Shown here: positions 8,689 to 17,043 of the stretch, one piece after another | How positions within the stretch are numbered: the first letter of the stretch is position 1 | Layout: each line of letters begins with the position of its first letter | NCBI GenBank assembly: GCA_014728295.1 | Contig: WJLW01000083.1 | Coordinates: 62,001-126,000, forward strand | Source: Chitinivibrionales bacterium | GTDB taxonomy: Bacteria > Fibrobacterota > Chitinivibrionia > Chitinivibrionales > WJKA01 | Direction: 5' to 3' | DNA: 64,000 bases | The notes under the pieces: model-generated | Told to the model about the DNA's origin: nothing | Databases searched by the model: none | Seen by the model: only the letters and a program-made list of their open reading frames with translations | Position numbers and translations under genes: made by a program

Positions 8689-9444
8689 ATGGAAAAAAAT
8701 GCACTCAAAGACCTCCTCGAACTCGTTGCCGCCGGCAAGCTTTCGCCGCCAAAAGCACTGGATCAATTGGCAGAGCTGCCTTTTCAGAATCTTGGATTTG
8801 CCAAGATAGACCATCATCGCTCTGTACGCACCGGGTTTCCCGAAGTCATCTTCTGCCAGAACAAACACCCCGCACATGTTATAGCCATTGTCAAGTCTCA
8901 GCTTGAACGGGAAGAGACGGTATTCGCAACCCGCGCCGGTGATGAAGTCATCTCGCTTGTTTGCGAGACTTTCCCCCAAATAGAAGTTAACCATATCGCC
9001 AGATGTTTCTGGAAGAAATCCCGGCACTGGAAGGCGCACCCTTCGCCCCGCGGCGTCATTACCATTGCCTCGGCAGGAACGGCAGACGCGACTGTCGCCG
9101 AAGAGGCCCGCTGCACAATTGAGATCACCGGACATCCCTGCACGCTCATTCAGGACGTGGGCGTTTCCGGCATTCATCGTCTCTTTGCGCACCAGAAGGA
9201 GTTGCGCGAATCATCCGTCATTATCGCCGTGGCAGGCATGGAAGGGGCGCTGGCATCAGTCATCGCCGGCTATGTCGGATGCCCGGTGATTGGCGTGCCG
9301 ACATCAGTGGGCTACGGCTCACACCTCAACGGGCTCGTTCCGCTGTTTGCCATGCTGAACTCGTGCGCCAGCGGATTGACGGTTGTCAATATCGATAATG
9401 GTTTCGGCGCGGGGCAGGCGGCATCGATGATGAATCAATCATAA
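8689..9444 (+). CDS. larB: nickel-pincer cofactor biosynthesis protein LarB
   Basis: A 251-residue LarB. The N-terminal half has the LGFAKIDHHRSVRTGFPEVIF motif region and the C-terminal half is AIR-carboxylase-like: TIASAGTADATVAEEA, DVGVSGIHRL, VIIAVAGMEGALASVIAG, PVIGVPTSVGYG, LNSCASGLTVVNIDNGFGA. LarB carboxylates and hydrolyses nicotinic acid adenine dinucleotide, the first step to the nickel-pincer nucleotide of lactate racemase and relatives. larC, larE and larA are not in the window, so its partners must be elsewhere. The ATG at 8689 has no strong ribosome site. Its isolation makes cotranscription with anything here unlikely. Confidence 0.9.
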   Translation: MEKNALKDLLELVAAGKLSPPKALDQLAELPFQNLGFAKIDHHRSVRTGFPEVIFCQNKHPAHVIAIVKSQLEREETVFATRAGDEVISLVCETFPQIEVNHIARCFWKKSRHWKAHPSPRGVITIASAGTADATVAEEARCTIEITGHPCTLIQDVGVSGIHRLFAHQKELRESSVIIAVAGMEGALASVIAGYVGCPVIGVPTSVGYGSHLNGLVPLFAMLNSCASGLTVVNIDNGFGAGQAASMMNQS

Positions 9445-9457
9445 TTGCTGCAAACCC

Positions 9458-9498
9458 AGACGAGAAGCCCATTCTCGTCTCTGAGCAGGGCTTGCTCA
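9458..9498. repeat. two adjacent hairpins in the larB/QC convergent gap
   Basis: A perfect 9-base inverted repeat (AGACGAGAA 9458-9466, TTCTCGTCT 9472-9480, 5-base loop) is followed at once by a second, TGAGCA 9482-9487 with TGCTCA 9493-9498. A third weaker pair TCCTGC/GCAGGA spans about 9513-9538. They lie between convergent genes and may act as a bidirectional terminator, although no U-run follows the first. A repeat-element remnant is the alternative. Confidence 0.5.
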
Positions 9499-9540
9499 AA
9501 AATGCCCGGCTCCTGCTAAGCGCGTAGCGACGCAGGATAG

Positions 9541-10353
9541 TCAAAATCTCACCTCAAAAACAAGCGGCCAGTTCTTCCCGGATAGATAAAAGGTACCCGA
9601 CGCGGCATCATACGCGATCCCATTCAAAACATGATCGTGCGCCCGTGGAGCAGCCTGATCAACCAGTTCCGAACAATCGATTTCCTCGACTACGGCTCCC
9701 TTCCCCGGATCAATTACAAAAATCGATGAGCTGTACCAGACATTGGCATAAACGAGGCCCTTGACGTATTCAAGTTCGTTAATGCTGCTGAGAACAGCGT
9801 TTTTGTATGCAACAGAAACCTTCTTTTCGATTTTGAATTCATCATTTCGATAGTACAGCGTATCCGTGCCGTTACTCATGAGGTAATGCGTGCCATCGTG
9901 AGTTAGCCCCCAGCCCTCACCCGCATAGGACAGTGAACGGCGCGATTCAAGGCCCGGAAATGTATAGACAATTGCGAACCGGCTTTTCCAGGTAAGCTGC
10001 ACCAGCCGATTCCCGCTTACGGCAATCCCCTCCGCAAAAACATCCGGTACATCGTGCCTGCCCAAAACCGCCCCGGATTGCAGATCGACGGCGCGCAGAG
10101 ACGAAAAGCCTCTTTTTCCGGTACTCTCGTACATAACCCCGTTTTCGACAAGCAATCCCTGAGTATATGCAGTGGTGTCATGGGGCAGTGTGCGGATAAT
10201 GTCCGGCTGCAGCGTGGGGACCATTGCTGCACCGGGATCGCGTTCAGCCTCGGTGCACCCGCAAAGCAGTATCAACAAACTCACCGAAGCGCCTAACCAT
10301 GCGCAAGCTTGTGGAGAAGCTCCTGCACAGGATTTCTGGTGGCGAAACGGCAT
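9541..10353 (-). CDS. glutaminyl-peptide cyclotransferase, bacterial beta-propeller type, lipoprotein
   Basis: A 270-residue lipoprotein: a hydrophobic stretch ending in LLILLCGC gives a lipobox with Cys near position 33. The mature part is the five-bladed propeller of the plant/bacterial glutaminyl cyclase family, with YTQGLLVENGVMYESTGKRG, VFAEGIAV, GEGWGLTHDGTHYLMSNGTDTLYY, INELEYVKGLVYANVWYSS and the C-terminal HVLNGIAYD...FYLSGKNWPLVFEV. The enzyme converts N-terminal glutamine of peptides to pyroglutamate; here it would act on the periplasmic side of an envelope membrane. It begins 6 bases after yjbQ, as the last gene of a five-gene minus-strand run. Confidence 0.9.
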   Translation of the reverse strand: MPFRHQKSCAGASPQACAWLGASVSLLILLCGCTEAERDPGAAMVPTLQPDIIRTLPHDTTAYTQGLLVENGVMYESTGKRGFSSLRAVDLQSGAVLGRHDVPDVFAEGIAVSGNRLVQLTWKSRFAIVYTFPGLESRRSLSYAGEGWGLTHDGTHYLMSNGTDTLYYRNDEFKIEKKVSVAYKNAVLSSINELEYVKGLVYANVWYSSSIFVIDPGKGAVVEEIDCSELVDQAAPRAHDHVLNGIAYDAASGTFYLSGKNWPLVFEVRF

Positions 10354-10359
10354 AGTCTC

Positions 10360-10776
10360 CTATTCGCCGATAACCTTGATAAGCACGCGCTTGGGCCGGC
10401 GCCCGTCAAATTCGCCGTAAAAAATTTGCTCCCACGGGCCTAGATCGAGCTTGCCGCCGGTGATGGCGACGACGACTTCACGTCCCATGACTTGCCGCTT
10501 CAAGTGGGCATCGCCGTTGTCCTCATGTCCGTTATGCCGATATTGCGACAACGGTTCATGCGGGGCCAGCTTTTCCAGCCAGTCGTCGTAATCTTTGAGC
10601 AATCCCGGCTCGTCGTCATTGATGTAGACGCTGGCGGTGATATGCATGGCGTTGACCAATACCAGCCCTTCCTTGACACCGCTTTTGCTCACGGCTTCGT
10701 CTACTTTCGGGGTGATGTTCAGGTAATCCCTGCGCGTCGCAATCTCCAATGTTAATGTGTCTCGATAAGATTTCAT
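10360..10776 (-). CDS. yjbQ: YjbQ/UPF0047 family protein
   Basis: A 138-residue protein spanning the whole YjbQ/UPF0047 family: [22 protein letters not shown], the metal-ligand-like [16 protein letters not shown], and [15 protein letters not shown] at the end. Members have been described as having thiamine-phosphate synthase activity when overproduced, but their cellular role is unsettled. Its ATG overlaps the pgi stop codon by four bases (ATGA), showing translational coupling. Cytoplasmic, no signal peptide. Confidence 0.92.
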   Translation of the reverse strand: MKSYRDTLTLEIATRRDYLNITPKVDEAVSKSGVKEGLVLVNAMHITASVYINDDEPGLLKDYDDWLEKLAPHEPLSQYRHNGHEDNGDAHLKRQVMGREVVVAITGGKLDLGPWEQIFYGEFDGRRPKRVLIKVIGE

Positions 10777-12122
10777 AAGCCGATTCCTCTCAATCGTTGC
10801 TGCAATACGGCGCCCTGTTCCTCGAATCCCGGCTTGGACAGCAGGGCGAACATATTCCTTTTGTACGCTTCGACGCCCGGCTGGTTGAAGGGATTTACCC
10901 GAAGAAGATAACCCGAAAGCGCAACGGCTTTTTCGTAAAAGTAAAAGAGCTGTCCCAGCGTTTCGGGGCTTCGGGTATCCAGCGTCAGCGTTGAGGCGGG
11001 AACGTCACCATCCAGATGGGCAAGCAGGGTTCCTTTGTAGGCGTTGTCGTTTACGTATTCAAGCGATTGCTTTTTGAGATAATTCAACCCGTCGTCGTCA
11101 CTGTCAAACTCGGGCACCGTCCAGCTTGTTGCGACATTCTTCAGCACCACGAATGTTTCGAAAACGTTGCGCAGGCCTTCCTGCATCCATTGTCCCAGTG
11201 AATGCAGATCGGTCGTGTAATCCGCAGCAGCGGGGAAGATGCCGGTCAGGTTTTTACCTTCACTTTCGCCATAAAGCTGTTTCCACCACTCGGCGACATA
11301 ATGCAATTGCGGCTGGAGGGAGGCCATCATTTCAATGGTTTTGCCACGGCGAAAGAGAATGTTGCGATTGACGGCGTACCGAGCGGAGAGATTAGTTTCC
11401 AAATCACTGCCGCCGCACAGTGACATTGCGTCGGCTGCACCTGCAACAAGCTGGGCAATGTCGATTCCGGCATACGCGATCGGGAACAGCCCGACCGGAG
11501 TCAGCACCGAAAACCGACCGCCGACATCACCGGGAATTGAAAAGGTGGCATAGCTTTCTTCGGTGGCGAGTTTGCGTAGTGCGCCCTTTTGGGGGTCCGT
11601 TGTGGCAACAATACGCGCGGCGGCTTCCTGCTTGCCGTACCTGGATTCCATCCACTGGCGGACAATACGAAAGATGACCCCCGGTTCGGTGGTCGTACCG
11701 CTTTTTGAAATAACATTGACGACGACATCGTTTTTGTCAAATAATTTTCTGAGGTCATCAAGGTAATCGGAATTGAGTTGATGGCCGGCGAACACAACCC
11801 GTGGGCTGCGCAAATCCTCAAAAGACGCGCTAAGAAAATCAATAGTCGCCCGCGCCCCCAGATACGAACCGCCAATGCCGATGCAGATCAGCAACTGGGA
11901 TTTATCGCGCAATTCGGCGGCCTTGTCGTTGACGGCGGTGATCTCATCGCCGCTCACCCTTTTCGGCAAATCGAGCCAGCCGGTAAAATCATTACCCTGC
12001 CCGGTACCTTTTTGGAGCATCTCTTCGGCCAAAGCAACGTTCGCCCGATAGGCATCTTTTTCCTCGGCGCCAATCCATTCACTCAATGTCCTGTCGTCAT
12101 AGGCAATGTGTGCTTGCGGCAT
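10773..12122 (-). CDS. pgi: glucose-6-phosphate isomerase
   Basis: A 449-residue enzyme, the short (Bacillus-like) form of PGI. It interconverts glucose 6-phosphate and fructose 6-phosphate. Motifs: [66 protein letters not shown] (PGI signature), catalytic glutamate region [10 protein letters not shown], and [10 protein letters not shown]. An AAAGGAAA ribosome site precedes the ATG. It sits 31 bases after the EIIA/DisA_N gene and is coupled to yjbQ. glgC lies 15 kb away, so the glycogen genes are not in this operon. Confidence 0.96.
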   Translation of the reverse strand: MPQAHIAYDDRTLSEWIGAEEKDAYRANVALAEEMLQKGTGQGNDFTGWLDLPKRVSGDEITAVNDKAAELRDKSQLLICIGIGGSYLGARATIDFLSASFEDLRSPRVVFAGHQLNSDYLDDLRKLFDKNDVVVNVISKSGTTTEPGVIFRIVRQWMESRYGKQEAAARIVATTDPQKGALRKLATEESYATFSIPGDVGGRFSVLTPVGLFPIAYAGIDIAQLVAGAADAMSLCGGSDLETNLSARYAVNRNILFRRGKTIEMMASLQPQLHYVAEWWKQLYGESEGKNLTGIFPAAADYTTDLHSLGQWMQEGLRNVFETFVVLKNVATSWTVPEFDSDDDGLNYLKKQSLEYVNDNAYKGTLLAHLDGDVPASTLTLDTRSPETLGQLFYFYEKAVALSGYLLRVNPFNQPGVEAYKRNMFALLSKPGFEEQGAVLQQRLRGIGL

Positions 12123-12153
12123 ATAATTTCCTTTGTAAACGTGTTTTTTATTA

Positions 12154-13542
12154 TTAAGACGAAATAACTTTCTGTATCGAGCCTTTTGCCAATACCACCG
12201 GCTTGGTCAGCGACATCAGTATCGATCCGCTTTTAAAAAGAGTGACGGTTCCGGTCGATTCTGAGATGGTCACGGCCAGAGCACTTGTGGTTGCCGTAAT
12301 TGCAGCGGCGGCGGCGTGTCGTGCACCAAAGCCGCTTGGCAACGACTCGACTTCGGCCTGGGAGCGCAGGTAGCTTCCGGCCGAAAGCACAATACCGTCA
12401 CCGGTAATAATGAAGGCGCCGTCGATGCTGGCGAATTCTTTTATCGTTTCGTCGAGACCGGGATCCATGATATTGCGTTCGGCCTCGGAATACCCCCGAA
12501 ACGGATTAATGATGAGCTGACGCACGTAGACATTGACGGAGTTGGTATCACCGATTACAAAAATCGTTCCCGTTGGTTTGCCTTCGCGGCCTTCGACCGC
12601 GATCTCCCCGGCCAATCCCAGCACCCGCTCGAGCACTTCCGGTTTGATATCTTCGGGCAGCAGGTTTTTTGTTGCGGTGAAAAAGAATTCGTATTCATGC
12701 GCAATGTCAAGTGAGATAATCGAATCGAATGCTCCGTTTTTAGAATTGCCGGTAATGCAGACGACTTTGTCTTCCCTGCTGATGAGGCTGCGCGAAAGCG
12801 CCAGCAGGATGCCGATTTTAATTTGACCGATGCGATCGGCCAGGAAGGGAGCCTGTATCACGGCCTCGATTTTTTTCTGTTCGTCGGCAAAGCGGGTCTT
12901 ATTGCTTGAGATGATAAGCACCTTCTGCTTGACATTCAGTTCCTGCAGAAAAGTATTATCGCGCACGGCATCGGCGAAAATCATTATCGTTTCCGCTTTT
13001 ATGTCGCGTGCCAGCGTTATTGCGCTGGCCATGATTGGATCGCTGATTTTGCGCGATTTGGGGGTCTTTTTCTGGGTTGCCTTGTTTTCCGAGTAGGCAG
13101 TCAGCAGCGCATTCATATCTACGGGGGCATCATTGTCAAGCAATTGTTCGCGGATAAAGGCGGATTTAAAGGTAGTAGCGATATCAGACAATAGACGCAC
13201 CTGGTCGCTGTTATCCACATCATCATCTTTGGCGATGAGCAGGACAATAATGTGCGCAAGCGCGTTTCGGGCGGCGTCATACTGTATGCCGCGGAAGCTT
13301 CTGCCCACAACCATCGCGTAGCGCGATTTAATCGGCCCTCTGCTCTGGGGTATGGCAATACCCTGGCCGATAAAGGTCGAGGCGGATTCCTCACGTTTAA
13401 GCAGCTCATCGATCAACGCTTTCTGACGGCGAATTTTCAAAGCTTTGCACAAAGCCTGGGTCAACTCTTTTATCGCGCCGGTTTTATCGGTGGACTCCAG
13501 ATCGATGATGTTGTTAACTTTGAGATACTGTTGAAGTGACAA
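12154..13542 (-). CDS. diadenylate cyclase-domain protein with an N-terminal EIIA-like domain
   Basis: A 462-residue protein with three parts. Residues 1-150 match the PTS EIIA type-2 (PtsN) fold: REESASTFIGQGIAIPQSRGP, but the phosphorylated histidine of GIAIPH is Gln66. Residues about 165-300 resemble the pyruvate-kinase C-terminal-like domain of archaeal diadenylate cyclases (DPIMASAITLARDIKAETIM). Residues 320-462 are a DisA_N domain with DGAFIITGDGIVLSAG at 374 and FGARHAAAAAIT at 406-416, where the usual RHR is RHA. The family makes c-di-AMP from ATP. The start is TTG at 13542, supported by GGAAGG 7 bases upstream. It is 22 bases after the acyltransferase gene. Domain calls are good; activity is not proven. 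Confidence 0.82.
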   Translation of the reverse strand: MSLQQYLKVNNIIDLESTDKTGAIKELTQALCKALKIRRQKALIDELLKREESASTFIGQGIAIPQSRGPIKSRYAMVVGRSFRGIQYDAARNALAHIIVLLIAKDDDVDNSDQVRLLSDIATTFKSAFIREQLLDNDAPVDMNALLTAYSENKATQKKTPKSRKISDPIMASAITLARDIKAETIMIFADAVRDNTFLQELNVKQKVLIISSNKTRFADEQKKIEAVIQAPFLADRIGQIKIGILLALSRSLISREDKVVCITGNSKNGAFDSIISLDIAHEYEFFFTATKNLLPEDIKPEVLERVLGLAGEIAVEGREGKPTGTIFVIGDTNSVNVYVRQLIINPFRGYSEAERNIMDPGLDETIKEFASIDGAFIITGDGIVLSAGSYLRSQAEVESLPSGFGARHAAAAAITATTSALAVTISESTGTVTLFKSGSILMSLTKPVVLAKGSIQKVISS

Positions 13543-13564
13543 AAGCGAGCCTTCCGCTTATAGT

Positions 13565-14671
13565 TCAGGCAACCGTTGCCGCATAATAGTCAATGACGGA
13601 TTGGTTTGTGATAGTTATTTTACCGTTGTCGGCATTGACGGAACGCATAGAATCCAATTGACGAATTCCGTCATCCAGCAGTTGTGTTCCTGAGAGATTG
13701 CGCACCAAAGCAATATTGCGGTTTTGCTTCTCCAGCTTATCAATTACTTCCGCAGCATCCTCGATCAGCACCTCTTTGCCGGTTGCTCCGTACTCTTTGA
13801 GTAAATGAGAAATCACATGCGCAGGCATTATGCGATAGAGCCGCATAAATGAATCATAAAGAGATTCGCTGACCGTTTTAATCGCTTTGCGATGTACCCA
13901 GAACTCATGCTTGGCTTCATGGTTGGCCATGGCTGCAAGATCAAGCATTTCATTGACAAACATCGGTTCTCCAAAATCTACGTACATATTGCCGTATTTC
14001 TTGCCGAATCGGTGCCCCTGCCAGAATTTGGAAAATGCCATAATATCGGCGCCATAATAGTATACGTTACCCAGCAAGTTTTGCACAAAACCGGCGCCCG
14101 GCTTGCGCATTGCTTTGCCTTTATGCAGCATGTCGAAATACCTCAGCTCAGGCAGCTTTTCGTAGGTGATTGAACAGGGAAGATACCCCACTTTTTTTTC
14201 TGGATGCCGGGCCTGCACAATAACCGCCGCGCCCAGAATAACCTGCTTAATTTCCAGCATCGCTCCGCTGTAGCTGCGCCCCATTTCGGGGAATACAATT
14301 ATATTGTCCCCGTCTTCCATCAGTTCGGCAACCAGATCGCACAACTCAAAAATGTATTTGCGATCACGTGCCCGGTCCCGCTCAACCGTAAACGCACCCC
14401 AGCTCAAAAATTTTGGACCAAGTATCGGCAGGGTCGTCAAATTGTCACCGGCCGCAAACCGCAAATTTGATATACCCAGCCGATGCGCATAGTTGCCCAG
14501 CACAAAATAATCGGCCTGGCTGCGGTGCGTGCAGGCGATCATCGTAACCGCATCTTCGAGTTTTCGTTCGATACCCTCAGGTTTGTTTATTTCAATTGTA
14601 TCAAATGTTTTATTGAGAAATACGTTTACTTTTTTGGCAACTTGTGCAAGAGCAACGTGGTATGGTTTCAT
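13565..14671 (-). CDS. glycerol-3-phosphate 1-O-acyltransferase (PlsB-like)
   Basis: A 368-residue acyltransferase. Block I is THRSQADYFVLGN (HX4D: H and D present), block II region FLSWGAFTVERDRARDRKYIFEL, block III FPEMGRSYSGAM (in place of FxEGGRS), block IV GYLPCSITYEKLPE. This matches the PlsB branch of the PlsC/PlsB fold, which acylates glycerol 3-phosphate in membrane lipid synthesis, but it is far shorter than E. coli PlsB. An in-frame GTG at 14776 would add 35 unlikely residues; ATG at 14671 is preferred, though its ribosome site is weak. First gene of the run down to 9541. Confidence 0.8.
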   Translation of the reverse strand: MKPYHVALAQVAKKVNVFLNKTFDTIEINKPEGIERKLEDAVTMIACTHRSQADYFVLGNYAHRLGISNLRFAAGDNLTTLPILGPKFLSWGAFTVERDRARDRKYIFELCDLVAELMEDGDNIIVFPEMGRSYSGAMLEIKQVILGAAVIVQARHPEKKVGYLPCSITYEKLPELRYFDMLHKGKAMRKPGAGFVQNLLGNVYYYGADIMAFSKFWQGHRFGKKYGNMYVDFGEPMFVNEMLDLAAMANHEAKHEFWVHRKAIKTVSESLYDSFMRLYRIMPAHVISHLLKEYGATGKEVLIEDAAEVIDKLEKQNRNIALVRNLSGTQLLDDGIRQLDSMRSVNADNGKITITNQSVIDYYAATVA

Positions 14672-14799
14672 ATCTTGATTCTGAAAACAGGCTTGTTGGT
14701 ACTTCAAAATTCGAATATAATACGATTTGAAAATAGTAACTTTCTGCCCCTGATAACAGGATGCAGTAGCAAGCACCCCAGAATGTTGTGCAGGGCCCT

Positions 14800-14832
14800 A
14801 AGAAAAAAGGGAAAAACCGTAAAGTTTTTCCC
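14800..14832 (-). terminator. rho-independent terminator of the twin-zinc-motif gene
   Basis: A perfect 9-base stem (14809-14817 with 14824-14832) and 6-base loop, followed on the minus strand by six Us and CUU. It lies 37 bases past the stop of the gene at 14869-15321 and would end its transcript before the acyltransferase operon. Confidence 0.88.
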
Positions 14833-14868
14833 CAGGGTATTGTCAAGAAAATTAAACGAAACTAAGTT

Positions 14869-15321
14869 TCAAGCAACGTTTTCAACAGATTTGCTGTCAA
14901 CGATCTGATGGCCGATAGACTCAACTTCGGCGTTTTCACCTTCGGCTTTCATCTTTTCTATAAGGTCTTCCCTGCCAATTTGCTCCAAATGGCGTATACG
15001 CTTGTACTCATTGCGATGTACCGGACAATATTTGGGATAGACATACTGGCGCGGGTATATTTTGACCTCAAACTGATGTTCACATCCTTCCAGGTCACAC
15101 GTGAGAACCATCGTCACAACTTCGGTGTAGTTGTGCTTGTATGTCTGGTTTTTGATGTTTACATCTTCAGGCTTCGTGCGTTTACGAATGCGATAACGGT
15201 CCAGTCTGTGTTCCGGGCAATACTTCGAAATATGGATCCCGAAAAAGATCTTGCCGCATCCCGGATACTGACAACGCTTTTCACGAAGTTTCTGACGACG
15301 CCTGGATTTTGGTAGCTGCAT
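14869..15321 (-). CDS. uncharacterised protein with two C-x4-C ... C-x2-H motifs
   Basis: A 150-residue basic protein that I do not recognise. It has two related metal-binding-like motifs: Cys17-x4-Cys22-x12-Cys35-x2-His38 and Cys75-x4-Cys80-x18-Cys99-x2-His102, both ending in YCPxH and followed by an arginine-rich helix (RLDRYRIRKR, RNEYKRIRH). The duplication suggests two zinc-binding units, possibly for nucleic acid binding. The basic N-terminus KSRRRQKLREKR fits that idea. GAGGAGG stands 10 bases before the ATG, and a strong terminator follows, so it is a separately transcribed, well-expressed gene. No signal peptide or membrane segment. Function unknown. Confidence 0.75.
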   Translation of the reverse strand: MQLPKSRRRQKLREKRCQYPGCGKIFFGIHISKYCPEHRLDRYRIRKRTKPEDVNIKNQTYKHNYTEVVTMVLTCDLEGCEHQFEVKIYPRQYVYPKYCPVHRNEYKRIRHLEQIGREDLIEKMKAEGENAEVESIGHQIVDSKSVENVA

Positions 15322-15841
15322 ATAAGGGAAACCTCCTCAGGTTGGTTAATATTTCGAAATTGATCCCATTTTATTGCCCAATTTTCCCTCAGGTGTGGTA
15401 CAAATATATGGGGAAATGGAAAAAAAGTCAATGTAATAATTTAAGCGCCTTAAGCGAGACCTTTACTCAGGCGACGCATATGGCCTTGTAAATTATTTAT
15501 TATCAAACTATTAGTAAATTGTACGCCCGACCGGTCAGCCCGCAAGGAAATTTGCAAAAAGCTAGCGACTAGGTGTAACATAGTGTCAAGCGACATGCTT
15601 TTTTATTAGCAGCCGATTAGATCGTTGAAAGAATTGTGTTCGAATAGCAAAGCGCTCTAATCGACTTTATTTCAGCTAGTTATGAGCATACACACAAGGT
15701 GCGTCGCTCGTAGCACCCCCAGATAGAGTGGTATCACCATCCTAACATACAAAATGTGGTAGCGATCAACATGACACACACATCTAAATCGAACGGCTAT
15801 TGCGCACCAGGCATCTATCCCGACCCAAATGCCGGAAAAAA
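15322..15841. other. 520-base gap between divergent genes
   Basis: No gene or RNA gene recognised. It is A+T-richer than the neighbours near 15350-15520. It must hold the promoter of the twin-zinc-motif gene on the minus strand; the promoter for the plus-strand lipid transport operon begins at 15842. Confidence 0.4.
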
Positions 15842-15871
15842 TTGACTTTGAACTGGGGCTTGTTCTATACT
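15842..15871 (+). promoter_or_regulatory. sigma-70 promoter of the MCE lipid transport operon
   Basis: TTGACT at 15842-15847 and TATACT at 15866-15871 are separated by 18 bases, each one mismatch from consensus. Transcription would begin near 15878, about 95 bases before the ATG at 15973. The promoter lies inside the longest possible permease frame (ATG at 15829), which argues for the downstream start. Confidence 0.65.
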
Positions 15872-15972
15872 GTATTGCACGCGTTTGCTTGAGTAGCGAA
15901 ATTGGAAATCATATATTTAGTAAATACCAATCCCGCCTGCAGGCGCCGGCAACCTCATCCAGTACAATACCT

Positions 15973-17034
15973 ATGAGTAAAATTCTGAAAATGCCCCGCG
16001 AAGTAACCCGGCACTGGGTGGAAGATGAGGTAGATTTGATCAAAGCCGCATCACGGGAAGACCTGGTGTTTGACTTTGAGCTAACAAAAAAGATCGATAC
16101 CGCGGGCGTCTCGTTCATTCATCTCATCAACGAAACCTGCCGGCAGGCCCGGCGCTCCTTTATTATCCGCAACATCTCCCGCAGTTTGCATGAGTTAGTC
16201 CTTTCCTGGCGCAGTGAAAAAAAGCAGGCGCAGGAGGCCAAACCAAAAAAGGCGCCCTTTCTGGCAGGACTGGGAGACAGCATGCTTGCCTTTAAGGACG
16301 CCATGACAATTGCGCTTTCGATGCTGACGGAAATGCTCTACTGGAGTACGTTCGGCCTGCTGAAAAAACGTGATTTCCGCAGAGGGATCTTTGGCGAGCA
16401 AATGTATCTTCTGGGCTACCAGGCAACCGGCATTGTGTGTTTGCTTTCGTTTTTGGTAGGAGTTGTTCTGGCGCTGCAAACAGCCATGTTCCTGGAAGAT
16501 TTCGGCGCCGGCATTTTTCTGGCACAGGGCATCGGCTGGACGATGATTAGAGAATTCGGCCCCCTGATGACGGCGATCATACTGGCCGGACGCACCGGCA
16601 GCGCCACAACGGCCGAGATTGCAACCATGGGCGTCGGGGAAGAGCTTGACGCGCTGCAGACGATGGGCATCAATCCCATCCAGTTCGTTATTGTACCGAA
16701 ACTGATCGCGATAACGATTACCATGCCGATCCTGGCGATGATTGCATCATTTACGGGCATACTGGGCGGATTCGCTATTTCACTTTTTTATCTCGAAATA
16801 TCCAGTTCCCTTTATTGGACCGAACTGATCAAATACATTCATTTCAAAGACGTATTTGCCGGATTCATCAAGTCTATCGCCTTTGCCTGGTTGATTATCT
16901 GGGTCGGATCGTACTACGGTTTCAAGGTCAAAGGTGGCGCCGAGGAAGTCGGCCGTGAGACGACCGCGTGTGTTGTATCGGCAATTTTTGTGATTATTCT
17001 GGCAGATTCGGTTTTTTCGTTCATTTTTCTTTAG
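15973..17034 (+). CDS. MlaE-type ABC lipid transport permease with N-terminal STAS domain
   Basis: A 353-residue protein. Residues 1-90 form a STAS-like domain (EDLVFDFELTKKIDTAGVSFIHLINETCRQ), and the rest is the MlaE/TTG2B permease with about five membrane helices and the signature IREFGPLMTAIILAGRTGSATTAEIATMGVGEELDALQTMGINP. It forms the membrane channel of MCE systems that move phospholipids between the inner and outer membranes. The frame extends to an ATG at 15829, but a sigma-70 promoter lies in that extension and the extension has no domain character. Fusion of STAS to the permease is common outside enterobacteria, replacing a separate MlaB. Confidence 0.92.
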   Translation: MSKILKMPREVTRHWVEDEVDLIKAASREDLVFDFELTKKIDTAGVSFIHLINETCRQARRSFIIRNISRSLHELVLSWRSEKKQAQEAKPKKAPFLAGLGDSMLAFKDAMTIALSMLTEMLYWSTFGLLKKRDFRRGIFGEQMYLLGYQATGIVCLLSFLVGVVLALQTAMFLEDFGAGIFLAQGIGWTMIREFGPLMTAIILAGRTGSATTAEIATMGVGEELDALQTMGINPIQFVIVPKLIAITITMPILAMIASFTGILGGFAISLFYLEISSSLYWTELIKYIHFKDVFAGFIKSIAFAWLIIWVGSYYGFKVKGGAEEVGRETTACVVSAIFVIILADSVFSFIFL

Positions 17035-17043
17035 GATAACCGC

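Noticed and set aside
8542-9192. 216-codon minus-strand open frame
   Set aside because: Antisense to larB, which has full family motifs.
15829-15972. 48-residue N-terminal extension of the MlaE-type permease
   Set aside because: A good promoter lies within it and the STAS domain starts after the Met at 15973.
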